Shown: in pieces, positions 8,617-17,117 of the stretch
Position numbering within the stretch: the first letter of the stretch is position 1
Layout: every line of letters begins with the position of its first letter
DNA from: Gordonia iterans
GTDB lineage: Bacteria; Actinomycetota; Actinomycetes; Mycobacteriales; Mycobacteriaceae
Direction: 5' to 3'
Assembly (NCBI RefSeq): GCF_002993285.1
Contig: NZ_CP027433.1
Coordinates: 744,001-808,000, forward strand
Length of the DNA stretch: 64,000 bases
The notes under the pieces: generated by a model
Database searches by the model: none
Seen by the model: the letters and a program-made list of their open reading frames with translations, nothing else
Told to the model about the DNA's origin: nothing
Translations under genes and position numbers: made by a program

Positions 8617-9192
8617 TCATCGCTGCCGGATGTACCGGCTGATCTGGGTTCCGCCGCTGAGGTTTTGGTGAGCGACACAAGTGAACGACCTCGGCTCGAA
8701 CGGTCCGGAGAACAGCGGGATCCCGGAGCCGGCGATCAGCGGATAGGTCTTGAGGATCAGCTCGTCGATCTCCTCGGCCACGGTGCCGGCGAGGGCGCCG
8801 CCGCCGCACAGCCAGATGTCCCTGTCGGACTCCTCGCTCTTGAGAGCGCGGATCAGCTCCACCGGGTCTTCGGCGACGACGGTGACTTCGGGGTCGTCGA
8901 GCTGCAGCGTGGTGGAGACCACGTATTGGCGCAGATGAGCGTACGGTCGCGTCGTCGGCACGGACAGCGAGGGCTCGAAGGTCGCGCGCCCCATGACGAC
9001 CGTGTCGAACCGTTCGGCGGGGACGTCGTCGAACCCGAGGTGCCCGCGCAAGTGCGTCGGAATGGTCTCCGGGAGTGCGGACCTGATCCAGTCGACGAGG
9101 TCGGCCGTGACGGGGATGAAGTCGACCGCTCCGCCCGGGCCGGCGATGTATCCGTCGATCGTCGCACCGATGTAATAGACGAGATTTCGCAT
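8617..9192 (-). CDS. RibD/dihydrofolate-reductase-fold reductase
   Basis: A 191-residue protein of the RibD C-terminal/DHFR-like family: MRNLVYYIGATIDGYIAG at the N-terminus (the usual start with a 'S.DG.i' motif), VVMGRATFE near residue 70, and IWLCGGGALAGTVAEE near 130, the glycine-rich NADPH-binding turn. Members reduce pterin, ribityl or unidentified substrates with NADPH. AAGGAGC precedes the ATG. It is the last gene of the minus-strand series SOD, flavin reductase, soxR and this gene, 93 bases after soxR, so a role as a SoxR-controlled reductase is likely from context. Confidence 0.85.
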   Translation of the reverse strand: MRNLVYYIGATIDGYIAGPGGAVDFIPVTADLVDWIRSALPETIPTHLRGHLGFDDVPAERFDTVVMGRATFEPSLSVPTTRPYAHLRQYVVSTTLQLDDPEVTVVAEDPVELIRALKSEESDRDIWLCGGGALAGTVAEEIDELILKTYPLIAGSGIPLFSGPFEPRSFTCVAHQNLSGGTQISRYIRQR

Positions 9193-9285
9193 AGGGGTGC
9201 TCCTTCGGTGCGGGTGGCGATGTGGGTTCCGCCTGTCACCCTCCCCGCCGCGGCGCGTCCTGTCTACGCATTTGTGGTCCGGTAC

Positions 9286-9771
9286 TCAGATCCGATCGAG
9301 GTGATCGGCGCCTGGCGGATCGTCGTCGAGCCGGCGGGGGCCGGCGCCGGTGGCGGCCAGCTCGTCCTCGGGGTTGAGGACCGGACAGGCCTTCATGGAC
9401 AGGCAGCCGCATCCGATACAGCCGGTGAGCTCGTGTTCGAGCCGCTCGAGCCGCCGGCGGCGCTCCTCGAGCTTCGCCTTCCATGCCCGCGATGCCCGCT
9501 GCCAGTCTTCATGGGTGGGCGTCCGGTCGAGCGGCACGTGGACGAAGGCCTCCCGGACGTCGTCGAGCGGGATGCCGAGATTCTTCGCGACCGCGATCAG
9601 CGAGACCCGGCGCAGCATGTACCGGGGAAACCGGCGCTGGTTCCCGCTGTTGCGGACCGAGGCGATCAGGCCGAGTTCCTCGTAGTAGCGTAGGGCCGAC
9701 ACGGCCACGCCGGTGCGACGGCTCATCTCCCCGATGGACAGCAGTTCGGTGGGTTCGTGCTCGGGCGACAT
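9286..9771 (-). CDS. soxR: Redox-sensing MerR-family activator SoxR
   Basis: A 161-residue MerR-type protein. The winged HTH is at residues 10-80 (LLSIGEMSRRTGVAVSALRYYEE), a dimerisation helix follows, and the [2Fe-2S] ligands lie in CIGCGCLSMKAC at about 119-130, the C-x2-C-x-C-x5-C signature of SoxR. Oxidation of the cluster by redox-cycling compounds or metabolites turns on target promoters. The gene starts 34 bases after the flavin-reductase gene and is the third gene downstream of a perfect SoxR box at 10772-10791, so it should be autoregulated. In actinobacteria SoxR typically controls reductases rather than a SoxS-type relay. Confidence 0.95.
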   Translation of the reverse strand: MSPEHEPTELLSIGEMSRRTGVAVSALRYYEELGLIASVRNSGNQRRFPRYMLRRVSLIAVAKNLGIPLDDVREAFVHVPLDRTPTHEDWQRASRAWKAKLEERRRRLERLEHELTGCIGCGCLSMKACPVLNPEDELAATGAGPRRLDDDPPGADHLDRI

Positions 9772-9805
9772 CGGCCAAGCCTCCCAGATTCCGGTGATCG
9801 GGGCC

Positions 9806-10309
9806 TCACTCCAGCGCCGATGCGGTGTGAAAACGGTGATTCCAGCGCAGCAGCGGCTCGTCGTCGTTCGGTGTCGTCGCGCGGAGCACGTCGCCGACGA
9901 CCAGTTCCTGATCGTGGACGGTGGTCGACGACGACGTGCGGCACCAGAAGGTGGTGAGCGCGTCGGGGAGCACGAGTGGCCCCTCCGGTGATTCGGCCGC
10001 CCCGGCAGCGGTCAACGCCGCTCGCCGCTCCTCTGGTCTCGTCGAACCGGTCAGCGCGCGCACCAGTGGAAGGTGCTGCGCCGCGAGGATCGAGAGCGCC
10101 CATGCGCGACCCGACAGCATCGCCGGGAGTGCCGCGCGGGTGCGCCCGACCGAGACGGCGAGCGCGAACGGGTCCACCGACGCCGTCAGCACCGAGCCGG
10201 CGACGAAGAAGCGGTGGTCGTCGTCGTACACGGTGACGAGGCTGACGCTGCTGCCGTGCAGCGCGAAACTGTCGTACAGCGGGGCGGCGGTGATGGCCGT
10301 GGTGGTCAC
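9806..10309 (-). CDS. Flavin reductase-like domain protein
   Basis: A 167-residue protein resembling the flavin reductase/FMN-binding split-barrel family: HGSSVSLVTVYDDDHRFFVAGSVLTASVDPFALAVSVGR (quoted in parts here: GSVLTASVDPFALAVSVGR) matches the FMN-binding strand region, and WNHRFHTAS is at the end. It would transfer electrons from NAD(P)H to FMN or act as the reductase of a two-component monooxygenase. The GTG start at 10309 follows AGGAGGAGAA. It lies 36 bases after the SOD gene and 34 before soxR, so all should share the SoxR-box promoter. The partner is unknown. Confidence 0.75.
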   Translation of the reverse strand: MTTTAITAAPLYDSFALHGSSVSLVTVYDDDHRFFVAGSVLTASVDPFALAVSVGRTRAALPAMLSGRAWALSILAAQHLPLVRALTGSTRPEERRAALTAAGAAESPEGPLVLPDALTTFWCRTSSSTTVHDQELVVGDVLRATTPNDDEPLLRWNHRFHTASALE

Positions 10310-10345
10310 GGATTCTCCTCCTGTCGGGGCGGGAACAGCGTCGAG

Positions 10346-10735
10346 TCAGAGGAGAATCTGTCCACCGGTGGTCGCGGCGGCGAACCGTTCCTGCGCGTCA
10401 GCCCAATTCGCGACGTTCCAGAAGGCCTTCACATAGTCGGCTTTGACGTTGCGGTAGCCGGTCGGCTTGTCCCCGCCGTCGGGCGAGAGGTTCTTCCAGA
10501 AGATCGAATGGTTGATGTGGCCGCCCAGGTGGAACGCGAGATTCTTCTCCAGGCCCGCGACGGCGCTGTAGTCGCCGCTCTCGCGGGCCGTCTCGAGCTT
10601 CTCCAGGGCGGTGTTGACGCCGGCGACGTACGCGGCGTGGTGTTTGGCGTGGTGCAGCTCCATGATGGTGCCGGAGATGTGCGGGTCGAGGGCCCCGTAG
10701 TCGTAGGAGAGCTCGGGCAGGGTGTAGACGGTCAT
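10346..10735 (-). pseudogene. sodA: Mn/Fe superoxide dismutase with internal in-frame deletion
   Basis: The 129-residue frame starts [16 protein letters not shown] and runs normally to [10 protein letters not shown], then jumps directly to [18 protein letters not shown] at the C-terminus. Family members are about 207 residues; compared with the mycobacterial SodA I recall, about 76 residues between these points are absent with the frame kept. The lost segment includes the DxWEH motif that supplies the Asp and second C-terminal His metal ligands, so only the two N-terminal His ligands remain. The product cannot bind the metal normally and is presumably inactive. Start ATG 10735 follows AAAGGACC. 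The promoter is an intact SoxR-box type. Confidence 0.85.
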
Positions 10736-10763
10736 GGCGGTCCTTTCGATGTCTGTGCCCGCC

Positions 10764-10794
10764 ACGCTAAAACCTCAAGTCAACTTGAGGTCAA
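10764..10794 (-). promoter_or_regulatory. SoxR box in a 19-bp-spaced promoter
   Basis: A 20-base perfect-arm palindrome, ACCTCAAGT-CA-ACTTGAGGT, lies at 10772-10791 and matches the SoxR consensus CCTCAAG-N4-CTTGAGG. On the minus strand it sits between a -35 TTGACC (10789-10794) and a -10 TAGCGT (10764-10769) separated by 19 bases, the overlong spacer that MerR-family activators correct. Transcription would enter the SOD, flavin reductase, soxR and RibD-like genes. The -35 overlaps the stop codon of the upstream ABC ATPase gene. Confidence 0.9.
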
Positions 10795-11603
10795 CCGCGA
10801 GTGAGTGTTGTCACGCGTCCCCCCGCCCGCGCGCTCCAGCGACCATCCTGGTGCTCGACGTCGATCGGGTAGTCGAAGGTCTCGCTGACCAGTCGGGTCG
10901 TGAGTACGTCGCGCGCCTCGCCGGCCGCGACCAGCCGGCCGGCGCGGATCAGTGCGGCGTGCGTCGTGGACTCGGGGAGTTCCTCGAGGTGGTGGGTGAC
11001 GAGCACCGTGGCCAGGTCCGGCTTGGTGCGGTGGAGGGTGTCGAGCGTCTCGATGAGGTGCTCGCGCCCGGCGACGTCCAGTCCGGTGGACGGCTCGTCG
11101 AGCAGCAACAGTGGCGGATCGGGCAGGAGGGCGCGGGCGATGAGGGCACGGCCTCGCTCGCCTTGCGACATCGTCGGCCACGTGGCGCCGCGAAGATCGC
11201 CGAGGCCGAGCATCTCGATGAGCTGGTCGGCGCGGGCTGCGGTCTCCGCGTCGCCGTCCCACCGCATCATCAGATCGGTGGTACCGGTCGCGCCGGTGAG
11301 CACCACCTCCCGCACGGTGAGCGGCGAGCGAAGCGGGTGGCGGGGGTTGACGTGTCCGATGGACTCGCGCAGTCTGCGGATCTCGACCCGGCCGAGTTGC
11401 CGGCCCAGCACGTGCACCGTGCCCCGCGTCGGGTGCTGCACGGCTCCGCATAGACTCAGAATCGTGCTCTTGCCTGCGCCGTTCGGGCCGATGAGCGTCC
11501 AATGTTCGCCGGTGTGAATGGTCAGGTCGACCTCGGCGAGGATCGGCCGAGAGTCGCGAACGACGTCGATGCCGTCCAGTCGGAGCACCTCGGACGCGAT
11601 CAT
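10791..11603 (-). CDS. Stand-alone ABC transporter ATP-binding protein
   Basis: A 270-residue single-domain ABC ATPase. Walker A is GPNGAGKST at about residues 39-47, the signature is MSQGERGRALIAR near 146, Walker B is LLLLDEPSTGLD near 168, and the switch His is in VTHHLEELPE near 203. This resembles the ModF/YlmA type that has no obvious permease beside it. No membrane gene is adjacent. It follows the GntR gene with a four-base overlap (ATGA at 11600-11603), so they form an operon. The transported or remodelled substrate is unknown; a soluble regulatory ATPase is possible. Confidence 0.8.
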   Translation of the reverse strand: MIASEVLRLDGIDVVRDSRPILAEVDLTIHTGEHWTLIGPNGAGKSTILSLCGAVQHPTRGTVHVLGRQLGRVEIRRLRESIGHVNPRHPLRSPLTVREVVLTGATGTTDLMMRWDGDAETAARADQLIEMLGLGDLRGATWPTMSQGERGRALIARALLPDPPLLLLDEPSTGLDVAGREHLIETLDTLHRTKPDLATVLVTHHLEELPESTTHAALIRAGRLVAAGEARDVLTTRLVSETFDYPIDVEHQDGRWSARAGGRVTTLTRG

Positions 11604-12268
11604 CGGAGTCCTTCCTTCAGGGCGAGCAGGTGGGTGCGACTGAGCAGGGCCGCGGCGGTGTGGTCGCCGTCGGCGATCGCTTCGACGAGGTCGACGTGCG
11701 CGCGGTGATCGGCGTCGTCGTCGTGTGGCTTCCGGATGCGGAGCATGTCGATCATCGCTTGCCGCAGTCGTGGGGTGAAGCCGTCGAAGAGCTCGAGCAG
11801 CAGGGGATTGTGCGCTGCCGCGACGACGGTGCGGTGGAACCCGGTGTCCGAGTCGACGAGAGCCTCGACTTCGGACCGACGCTCAGCGCGGACGGCGAGC
11901 GCGCGGCGGATCGCGCGGAGGTCGGCGGGCGTGCGCCGGACAGCGGCGAGGCCGGCGGCCTCGGTCTCGATGCCGATGCGCGCCTCGATCACTGCGGCGA
12001 TGTCGGCCCGGCGCAGGACTGTGTCCCAGTCCTCGGGAACGTCGAGAGCGGTCACGAAGACCCCGGCGCCCTGACGTGTCGCGAGCACCCCTCGACCGGC
12101 GAGCTGCCGGATCGCCTCGCGCACCGTCGAACGCCCCACTCCCAGCTGCGGGGCGAGTGTGGTCTCGCCGGGCAGCTTCTCGCCGAGGGCCCACTCGCCT
12201 GCTCGGATCCGCTCCAGCAGCAGTTCGGCGGCCTGGTCGGCCAGCGGCCTCCGCGTCACCTGTGCCAC
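11600..12268 (-). CDS. GntR-family (FadR/FCD subfamily) regulator
   Basis: A 222-residue regulator with an N-terminal winged helix (residues 8-75; GVGRSTVREAIRQLAGRGVLATRQGAGVFV is the recognition region, with the typical TRQGxGxFV wing) and a C-terminal all-helical FCD ligand domain containing the metal-binding His set (DTGFHRTVVAAAHN and HVDLVEAI). Ligands of such domains are usually small carboxylates. The GTG start follows AGGAGGGAGAG. It is coupled to the ABC ATPase gene and divergent from leuA. The space between contains the inverted repeat CTCAG-N5-CTGAG at 12294-12308, a candidate operator. Confidence 0.85.
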   Translation of the reverse strand: MAQVTRRPLADQAAELLLERIRAGEWALGEKLPGETTLAPQLGVGRSTVREAIRQLAGRGVLATRQGAGVFVTALDVPEDWDTVLRRADIAAVIEARIGIETEAAGLAAVRRTPADLRAIRRALAVRAERRSEVEALVDSDTGFHRTVVAAAHNPLLLELFDGFTPRLRQAMIDMLRIRKPHDDDADHRAHVDLVEAIADGDHTAAALLSRTHLLALKEGLR

Positions 12269-12316
12269 ACTGCTCTCCCTCCTGTGCCGCTACTCAGCTT
12301 GTCTGAGGACTCATGT

Positions 12317-12322
12317 TAGGGT
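12317..12322 (+). promoter_or_regulatory. -10 element of the leuA leader transcript
   Basis: TAGGGT (TANNNT class) ends six bases before the leader-peptide ATG at 12329, so transcription should begin at or next to that A and give a leaderless leader peptide. The upstream -35 region is weak and overlaps the inverted repeat CTCAG-N5-CTGAG. Confidence 0.5.
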
Positions 12323-12328
12323 CTGAGC

Positions 12329-12376
12329 ATGTTCCATGTCGAGTTCCTTCTTCTTCGCCGCCACGGCGGGGTGTAG
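12329..12376 (+). CDS. leuL: leuA leader peptide (15 codons)
   Basis: A short frame, [15 protein letters not shown] followed by TAG, lies 77 bases before leuA. Codons 7-9 are three consecutive CTT leucine codons, which are rare in this GC-rich genome, so ribosomes would stall there when charged leucyl-tRNA is scarce. The Arg-Arg-His-Gly codons that follow can form a small hairpin (CGCCG-CCA-CGGCG, 12356-12368) that stalling would affect. This is the classic arrangement for translational attenuation of a leucine biosynthetic gene. The assignment rests on codon content and position. Confidence 0.8.
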   Translation: MFHVEFLLLRRHGGV

Positions 12377-12452
12377 CCAGACCGGCTCCCGTCGTGGAGT
12401 CGACGTCTTCTGCCGGTCGCCCCTGACTCACCGATCGAAGGAATCGACAAGC
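12377..12452 (+). promoter_or_regulatory. leuA attenuator/5' UTR
   Basis: Between the leader stop and leuA, GACCGGC at 12380-12386 can pair with GCCGGTC at 12412-12418, and an inner GTCG...CGAC pairing is also possible. A ribosome stalled on the Leu codons would leave this hairpin and the small one in the leader coding region to compete. No U-tract is present, so the output may be on translation or Rho-dependent termination and not on an intrinsic terminator. GAAGGAATC before ATG 12453 is the leuA ribosome site. Confidence 0.6.
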
Positions 12453-14234
12453 ATGAACCCCACGACGTTCTCGCACATCTCCACGCCCGCCGGCCCGGTG
12501 CCCGGCGACGCTCCGACGTGGAACCGGCAGCGGACCTCCCAGATGCCCTCGCACCGATACGCCGACGTCTACGCCCGCGTCGATGTGGCCCTCGCCGACG
12601 TGGAGCGGGAATGGCCGAACCGTCGTCTGACCGCAGCTCCGCTGTGGGTGCCGGTGGATCTGCGCGATGGAAACCAGGCCCTCGCCGAACCGATGGACCC
12701 CGCCCGCAAGCGCCGCTTCTTCGAGTTGATGGTGGCGATGGGCTACAAGGAGATCGAAGTCGGATACCCGTCGGCGTCGCAGACGGATTACGACTTTGTG
12801 CGGCTCATCGCGGAGGGCGACATCGCGCCGCAGGACGTGACCATCGTCGTCTTCACCCCCGCTCGCCGCGACCTCATCGAGCGCACGGTCGCCTCGATCC
12901 AGGGCATCACCAACCCCGTGGTGATCCACATGTACACCGCCACCGCGCCGATGTGGCGGGCCACGGTGCTGGGATGCGACCAGGCTTCGCTCAAGGACCT
13001 GATCCTCGCCGGCGGTCGCGACATGCTGGAGTTCGCCGGCGCGCTGCCGAACGTGCGATTCGAGTTCAGCCCCGAGGTGTTCAACCTGACCGAACCGGAT
13101 TACGTCATCGACGTCTGCAACGCCATGACGACCCTGTGGGAGGCGACGCCGGAACGGCCGGTGATCCTCAATCTGCCGGCCACGGTCGAGATCGCGACCC
13201 CGAACGTGTACGCGGACCAGATCGAGTACATGCACAAGAATCTCGCCCGCCGGGAGAGCGTGATCCTGTCGGTGCATCCGCACAACGACCGCGGGACCGG
13301 CATCGCGTGCGCCGAACTCGCCGTGCTCGCCGGCGCACAGCGGGTCGAGGGCTGCATCTTCGGCAACGGCGAGCGCACGGGCAACGTCGACATCGCGACT
13401 CTGGCGCTGAATCTGCACGCCCAGGGCATCGACCCGATGATCGACTTCTCCGACATCGACGAGATCCGCCGCACAGTCGAGTACTGCAACCGGATCGAGG
13501 TGCATGCTCGGCACCCGTACGTGGGAGACCTGGTGCACACCGCGTTCAGCGGCACGCACCAGGACGCGATCAAGAAGGGTTTCGCGGAACATCGTGCTCG
13601 TGCACGGGCGACGGGCCTGTCCGAAAGCGAGATTCCGTGGAGGGTGCCGTACTTGCCGATCGATCCGGCCGATCTCGGACGCGACTACGACGCGGTGATC
13701 CGAGTGAACTCGCAGTCCGGCAAGGGCGGAATCGCCTATCTGCTGGAATCCGAGTACGGGATCGAGCTGCCGCGGAGGCTGCAGATCGACTTCGCCCGCC
13801 AGGTGCAGCGACACACCGACACGACCGGGGCCGAGGTCACCGCCGCGGAGTTGTGGGACATCTTCCAGGGCGCCTACTTCACTCGGGCGGAGTGTTCGGG
13901 AGTGGAACTGGCGCGCATCGAGTCGACGGAGACGGAAGGCTGCTCGCGCACGTATGTCGAGTTGCGGATCGACGGCGAGAGCCGATCCGGCGCGTACGAC
14001 GAGATGGGCCCGGTCGAGGCCCTCGGAACGGCGCTGCGCTCGTGCGGGATCGAGGTCGACGTCCTCGACCTGCACCAGCAGAGCGTCGGCTCCGGTAACG
14101 ACGCCGAAGCACTGACGCTGGTCGAGTACCGGCATCCCGGAGGAGCGGCATGGGCCGCCGGTCGGGGAGGGTCTGTACTGGCCGCGAGTATGGATGCGGT
14201 GATCGCCGCCGTCAACGCGACCCGCGTCATGTGA
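12453..14234 (+). CDS. leuA: 2-isopropylmalate synthase
   Basis: A 593-residue LeuA, first step of leucine synthesis: acetyl-CoA plus 2-oxoisovalerate to 2-isopropylmalate. The N-terminal TIM barrel has [14 protein letters not shown] (substrate/metal Asp, near residue 70), the metal-binding HPHNDRGTG near 272 and [10 protein letters not shown] near 308; the C-terminal LeuA dimer regulatory domain follows, ending in the R-region that senses leucine ([14 protein letters not shown] to the C-terminus). The actinobacterial long form is of this length. The start at 12453 was preferred to the open frame from 12336 because it has its own ribosome site and follows the leader peptide. Confidence 0.95.
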   Translation: MNPTTFSHISTPAGPVPGDAPTWNRQRTSQMPSHRYADVYARVDVALADVEREWPNRRLTAAPLWVPVDLRDGNQALAEPMDPARKRRFFELMVAMGYKEIEVGYPSASQTDYDFVRLIAEGDIAPQDVTIVVFTPARRDLIERTVASIQGITNPVVIHMYTATAPMWRATVLGCDQASLKDLILAGGRDMLEFAGALPNVRFEFSPEVFNLTEPDYVIDVCNAMTTLWEATPERPVILNLPATVEIATPNVYADQIEYMHKNLARRESVILSVHPHNDRGTGIACAELAVLAGAQRVEGCIFGNGERTGNVDIATLALNLHAQGIDPMIDFSDIDEIRRTVEYCNRIEVHARHPYVGDLVHTAFSGTHQDAIKKGFAEHRARARATGLSESEIPWRVPYLPIDPADLGRDYDAVIRVNSQSGKGGIAYLLESEYGIELPRRLQIDFARQVQRHTDTTGAEVTAAELWDIFQGAYFTRAECSGVELARIESTETEGCSRTYVELRIDGESRSGAYDEMGPVEALGTALRSCGIEVDVLDLHQQSVGSGNDAEALTLVEYRHPGGAAWAAGRGGSVLAASMDAVIAAVNATRVM

Positions 14235-14316
14235 GGTCGTTCGGGTCTTGTTGATGCCGCGCGCCCGCGGCAGCGTCGCGATGTGTCTGACATCACCTCG
14301 ATCCGCAAAATTTAGC

Positions 14317-14342
14317 GGAACAGACTCAACTCTGGGTGTGTT
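14317..14342 (+). promoter_or_regulatory. SigH-type promoter of clpB
   Basis: GGAAC at 14317-14321 and GTT at 14340-14342 are separated by 18 bases, matching the actinobacterial SigH (SigR) consensus GGAA-N18/19-GTT for oxidative and heat stress. It lies about 95 bases before the clpB GTG. Mycobacterial clpB is a known SigH/HspR target. I looked for an HspR HAIR palindrome nearby and found only weak partial matches. The rest of 14235-14436 holds no gene. Confidence 0.55.
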
Positions 14343-14436
14343 GGAACTACACGAGAGGTCAGTCCGGCCTCAATAGACTCAGGTCCCGGAAAGGCCTCCG
14401 GAGCACCCAAGGCTTGACGACAGAAAGGCGAACGCT

Positions 14437-16989
14437 GTGGACAGCTTCACCCCCACGACCAAGACGCAGGCTGCACTGCAGGCTGCCGTCCAAGACGCCG
14501 CTGCCGCGGGCAACCCCGACGTGCGGCCGGCCCATATCCTCGTCGCACTGCTCGAGCAGTCCGACGGCATCGCCAAGCCGCTGCTCAAGGCGGTCGGCGT
14601 CGATCCCGCGCGGATCCTCGCCGAGGCGAAGAACCTCGTGAGCCGCGCGCCCGTCGTCTCCAGCACGAGCGCGCAGCCGCAACTGAGCCGCGAGTCGATC
14701 GCGGCCATCACGGCGGCGCAGAACCTCGCGACCGAACTGAACGACGAGTACGTCTCCACCGAACACCTGATGGTCGGTCTGGCCACCGGCGACTCCGACA
14801 CCGCCAAGCTCCTCGCGGGGGCCGGTGCGGGTCCGGAGGCGCTGCGCGATGCCTTCCAGGCCGTGCGCGGCACTGCCCGGGTGACCAGCGAGAATCCTGA
14901 GGACACCTACCAGTCGCTGGAGAAGTACTCCACCGACCTGACCAAGCGCGCCCGCGCGGGCGAGCTCGATCCGGTGATCGGCCGCGACAGCGAGATCCGC
15001 CGCGTGGTGCAGGTGCTCAGCCGCCGGACCAAGAACAACCCGGTCCTCATCGGCGAGCCCGGCGTCGGCAAGACGGCGATCGTCGAGGGCCTGGCCCAGC
15101 GTGTCGTCGAGGGCGACGTCCCGGAGTCGCTCCGGGACAAGACCGTCATCTCGCTGGACCTCGGCGCGATGGTCGCCGGCGCCAAGTACCGCGGCGAGTT
15201 CGAGGAGCGCCTCAAGGCCGTGCTCGACGAGATCAAGGCCGCCGACGGCCAGATCATCACCTTCATCGACGAGTTGCACACCATCGTCGGCGCCGGCGCG
15301 ACCGGCGACTCGGCGATGGACGCCGGTAACATGATCAAGCCGCTCCTCGCTCGCGGCGAGCTGCGCCTGGTCGGTGCTACCACGCTCGAGGAGTACCGCC
15401 AGTACATCGAGAAGGACGCCGCCCTGGAGCGCCGCTTCCAGCAGGTGTACGTGGGGGAGCCCTCGGTCGAGGACACCATCGGCATCCTGCGCGGCCTCAA
15501 GGAGCGCTACGAGGTGCACCACGGCGTGCGCATCACCGACTCCGCGCTGGTCGCCGCCGCGACCCTCTCGGATCGGTACATCACCGCTCGGTTCCTGCCG
15601 GACAAGGCGATCGACCTGGTCGACGAGGCCGCCTCGCGCCTGCGCATGGAGATCGACTCCCGCCCGATCGAGATCGACGAGATCGAGCGCACGGTCCGCC
15701 GCCTCGAGGTGGAGGAGCTCGCGCTGCAGAAGGAGACCGACGCCGCGTCGAAGGACCGCCTGGAGAAGCTGCGCAAGGAGCTCGCCGACGACCGCGAGAA
15801 GCTCAACGAGCTGACCGCGCGCTGGCAGTCCGAGAAGAACGTCATCAACGCGGTGCGCGATCTGAAGGAGGAGCTGGAGAACCTGCGCGGCGAGGCCGAT
15901 CGGGCCGAGCGCGACGGTGATCTGGGCAAGGCCGCCGAACTCCGCTACGGCAAGATCCCGGCCCTCGAGAAGGATCTGCAGGCCGCGATCGAGAAGACCG
16001 GCACCGACCCGGACGAGGACGTGATGCTGCAGGAGGAGGTCGGCCCCGACGACGTCGCCGAGGTGGTCTCCGCATGGACCGGCGTGCCCGCGGGCAAGAT
16101 GCTCGAGGGCGAGACCGAGAAGCTGCTCCGCATGGAGTCGCACATCGGTCAGCGCGTCATCGGCCAGGAAGAGGCCATCGTCGCCGTGTCCGACGCGGTG
16201 CGCCGCGCCCGGGCCGGAGTCGCCGACCCGAACCGGCCCACCGGCTCGTTCCTGTTCCTCGGCCCGACCGGTACCGGCAAGACCGAGCTGGCCAAGTCGC
16301 TCGCGGAGTTCCTGTTCGACGACGAGCACGCGATCATCCGGATCGACATGAGCGAGTACGGCGAGAAGCACAGCGTTGCAAGGCTCGTCGGTGCGCCTCC
16401 CGGCTACGTCGGCTACGAGGCCGGCGGACAGCTGACCGAAGCCGTCCGTCGCCGCCCGTACTCGGTGGTGCTGTTCGACGAGGTCGAGAAGGCTCACCCG
16501 GACGTCTTCGACGTGCTCCTGCAGGTGCTCGACGAGGGGCGGCTGACCGACGGCCAGGGCCGCACCGTGGACTTCCGCAACACCATCCTCATCCTGACGT
16601 CCAACCTGGGCGCCGGCGGTGATCGCGATCAGGTGATGGCGGCGGTGCGGGCGGCGTTCAAGCCGGAGTTCATCAATCGGCTCGACGACGTGCTGATCTT
16701 CGAGGCGCTGAGCCCGGAGCAGCTGGTCGCGATCGTCGACATCCAGCTGAAGAACCTCGCCGACCGGTTGGCCCAGCGCCGCCTGACGCTCGACGTGACG
16801 ACCGAGGCGAAGGAATGGCTCGGTGAGCGCGGCTACGACCCGCTCTACGGTGCGCGTCCGCTGCGCCGGCTGGTGCAGCAGGCCATCGGCGACCAGCTCG
16901 CCAAGAAGCTGCTGGCCGGTGAGATCCGCGACGGCGACACGGTGCACGTCGACGTCGACGATGCCACCGACTCGCTCACGCTCAGTTGA
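14437..16989 (+). CDS. clpB: ClpB disaggregase chaperone
   Basis: An 850-residue Hsp100. The N-domain spans about residues 1-145, the first AAA+ module has Walker A GEPGVGKT near 206, a coiled-coil middle domain lies at about 400-525 ([20 protein letters not shown] and following), and the second AAA+ module has Walker [10 protein letters not shown] near 609 with arginine finger and sensor motifs near the end ([16 protein letters not shown]). It rescues aggregated proteins with DnaK. GTG start after GAAAGGCGAAC. Length and motifs are complete. Synteny with the secreted-protein/pyrE/methyltransferase block of mycobacteria is kept, although an iron-transport island now lies between. Confidence 0.97.
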   Translation: MDSFTPTTKTQAALQAAVQDAAAAGNPDVRPAHILVALLEQSDGIAKPLLKAVGVDPARILAEAKNLVSRAPVVSSTSAQPQLSRESIAAITAAQNLATELNDEYVSTEHLMVGLATGDSDTAKLLAGAGAGPEALRDAFQAVRGTARVTSENPEDTYQSLEKYSTDLTKRARAGELDPVIGRDSEIRRVVQVLSRRTKNNPVLIGEPGVGKTAIVEGLAQRVVEGDVPESLRDKTVISLDLGAMVAGAKYRGEFEERLKAVLDEIKAADGQIITFIDELHTIVGAGATGDSAMDAGNMIKPLLARGELRLVGATTLEEYRQYIEKDAALERRFQQVYVGEPSVEDTIGILRGLKERYEVHHGVRITDSALVAAATLSDRYITARFLPDKAIDLVDEAASRLRMEIDSRPIEIDEIERTVRRLEVEELALQKETDAASKDRLEKLRKELADDREKLNELTARWQSEKNVINAVRDLKEELENLRGEADRAERDGDLGKAAELRYGKIPALEKDLQAAIEKTGTDPDEDVMLQEEVGPDDVAEVVSAWTGVPAGKMLEGETEKLLRMESHIGQRVIGQEEAIVAVSDAVRRARAGVADPNRPTGSFLFLGPTGTGKTELAKSLAEFLFDDEHAIIRIDMSEYGEKHSVARLVGAPPGYVGYEAGGQLTEAVRRRPYSVVLFDEVEKAHPDVFDVLLQVLDEGRLTDGQGRTVDFRNTILILTSNLGAGGDRDQVMAAVRAAFKPEFINRLDDVLIFEALSPEQLVAIVDIQLKNLADRLAQRRLTLDVTTEAKEWLGERGYDPLYGARPLRRLVQQAIGDQLAKKLLAGEIRDGDTVHVDVDDATDSLTLS

Positions 16990-16993
16990 CAGC

Positions 16994-17096
16994 GTTGTCC
17001 CTACCGTGACGTACTTCTGCACCTCTGAGGGTGAATCGGCAGGTGAGGTCGACGTGGATTCTCGGAGCCAGCCTTCTACGCCACGGTAGGGACAAC
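16994..17096 (+). repeat. 103-bp element with 15-bp terminal inverted repeats (copy A)
   Basis: GTTGTCCCTACCGTG at 16994-17008 is perfectly inverted at 17082-17096, and the match extends four more bases after one mismatch (CGTA...TACG). Similar ends occur at 54805-54926 and, shortened, at 59700-59726, all just downstream of stop codons. The form suggests a miniature inverted-repeat element or a family of long hairpin terminators. No target-site duplication is obvious. Confidence 0.7.
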
Positions 17097-17117
17097 ATCA
17101 CGCACTACCCTGGAGCT

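Noticed and set aside
14281..14436. HAIR (HspR) palindrome upstream of clpB
   Set aside because: CTTGAGT-N7-ACTCAAG is not present. The partial ACTCA/CTCAA words near 14325 and 14380 do not form the required symmetric pair.
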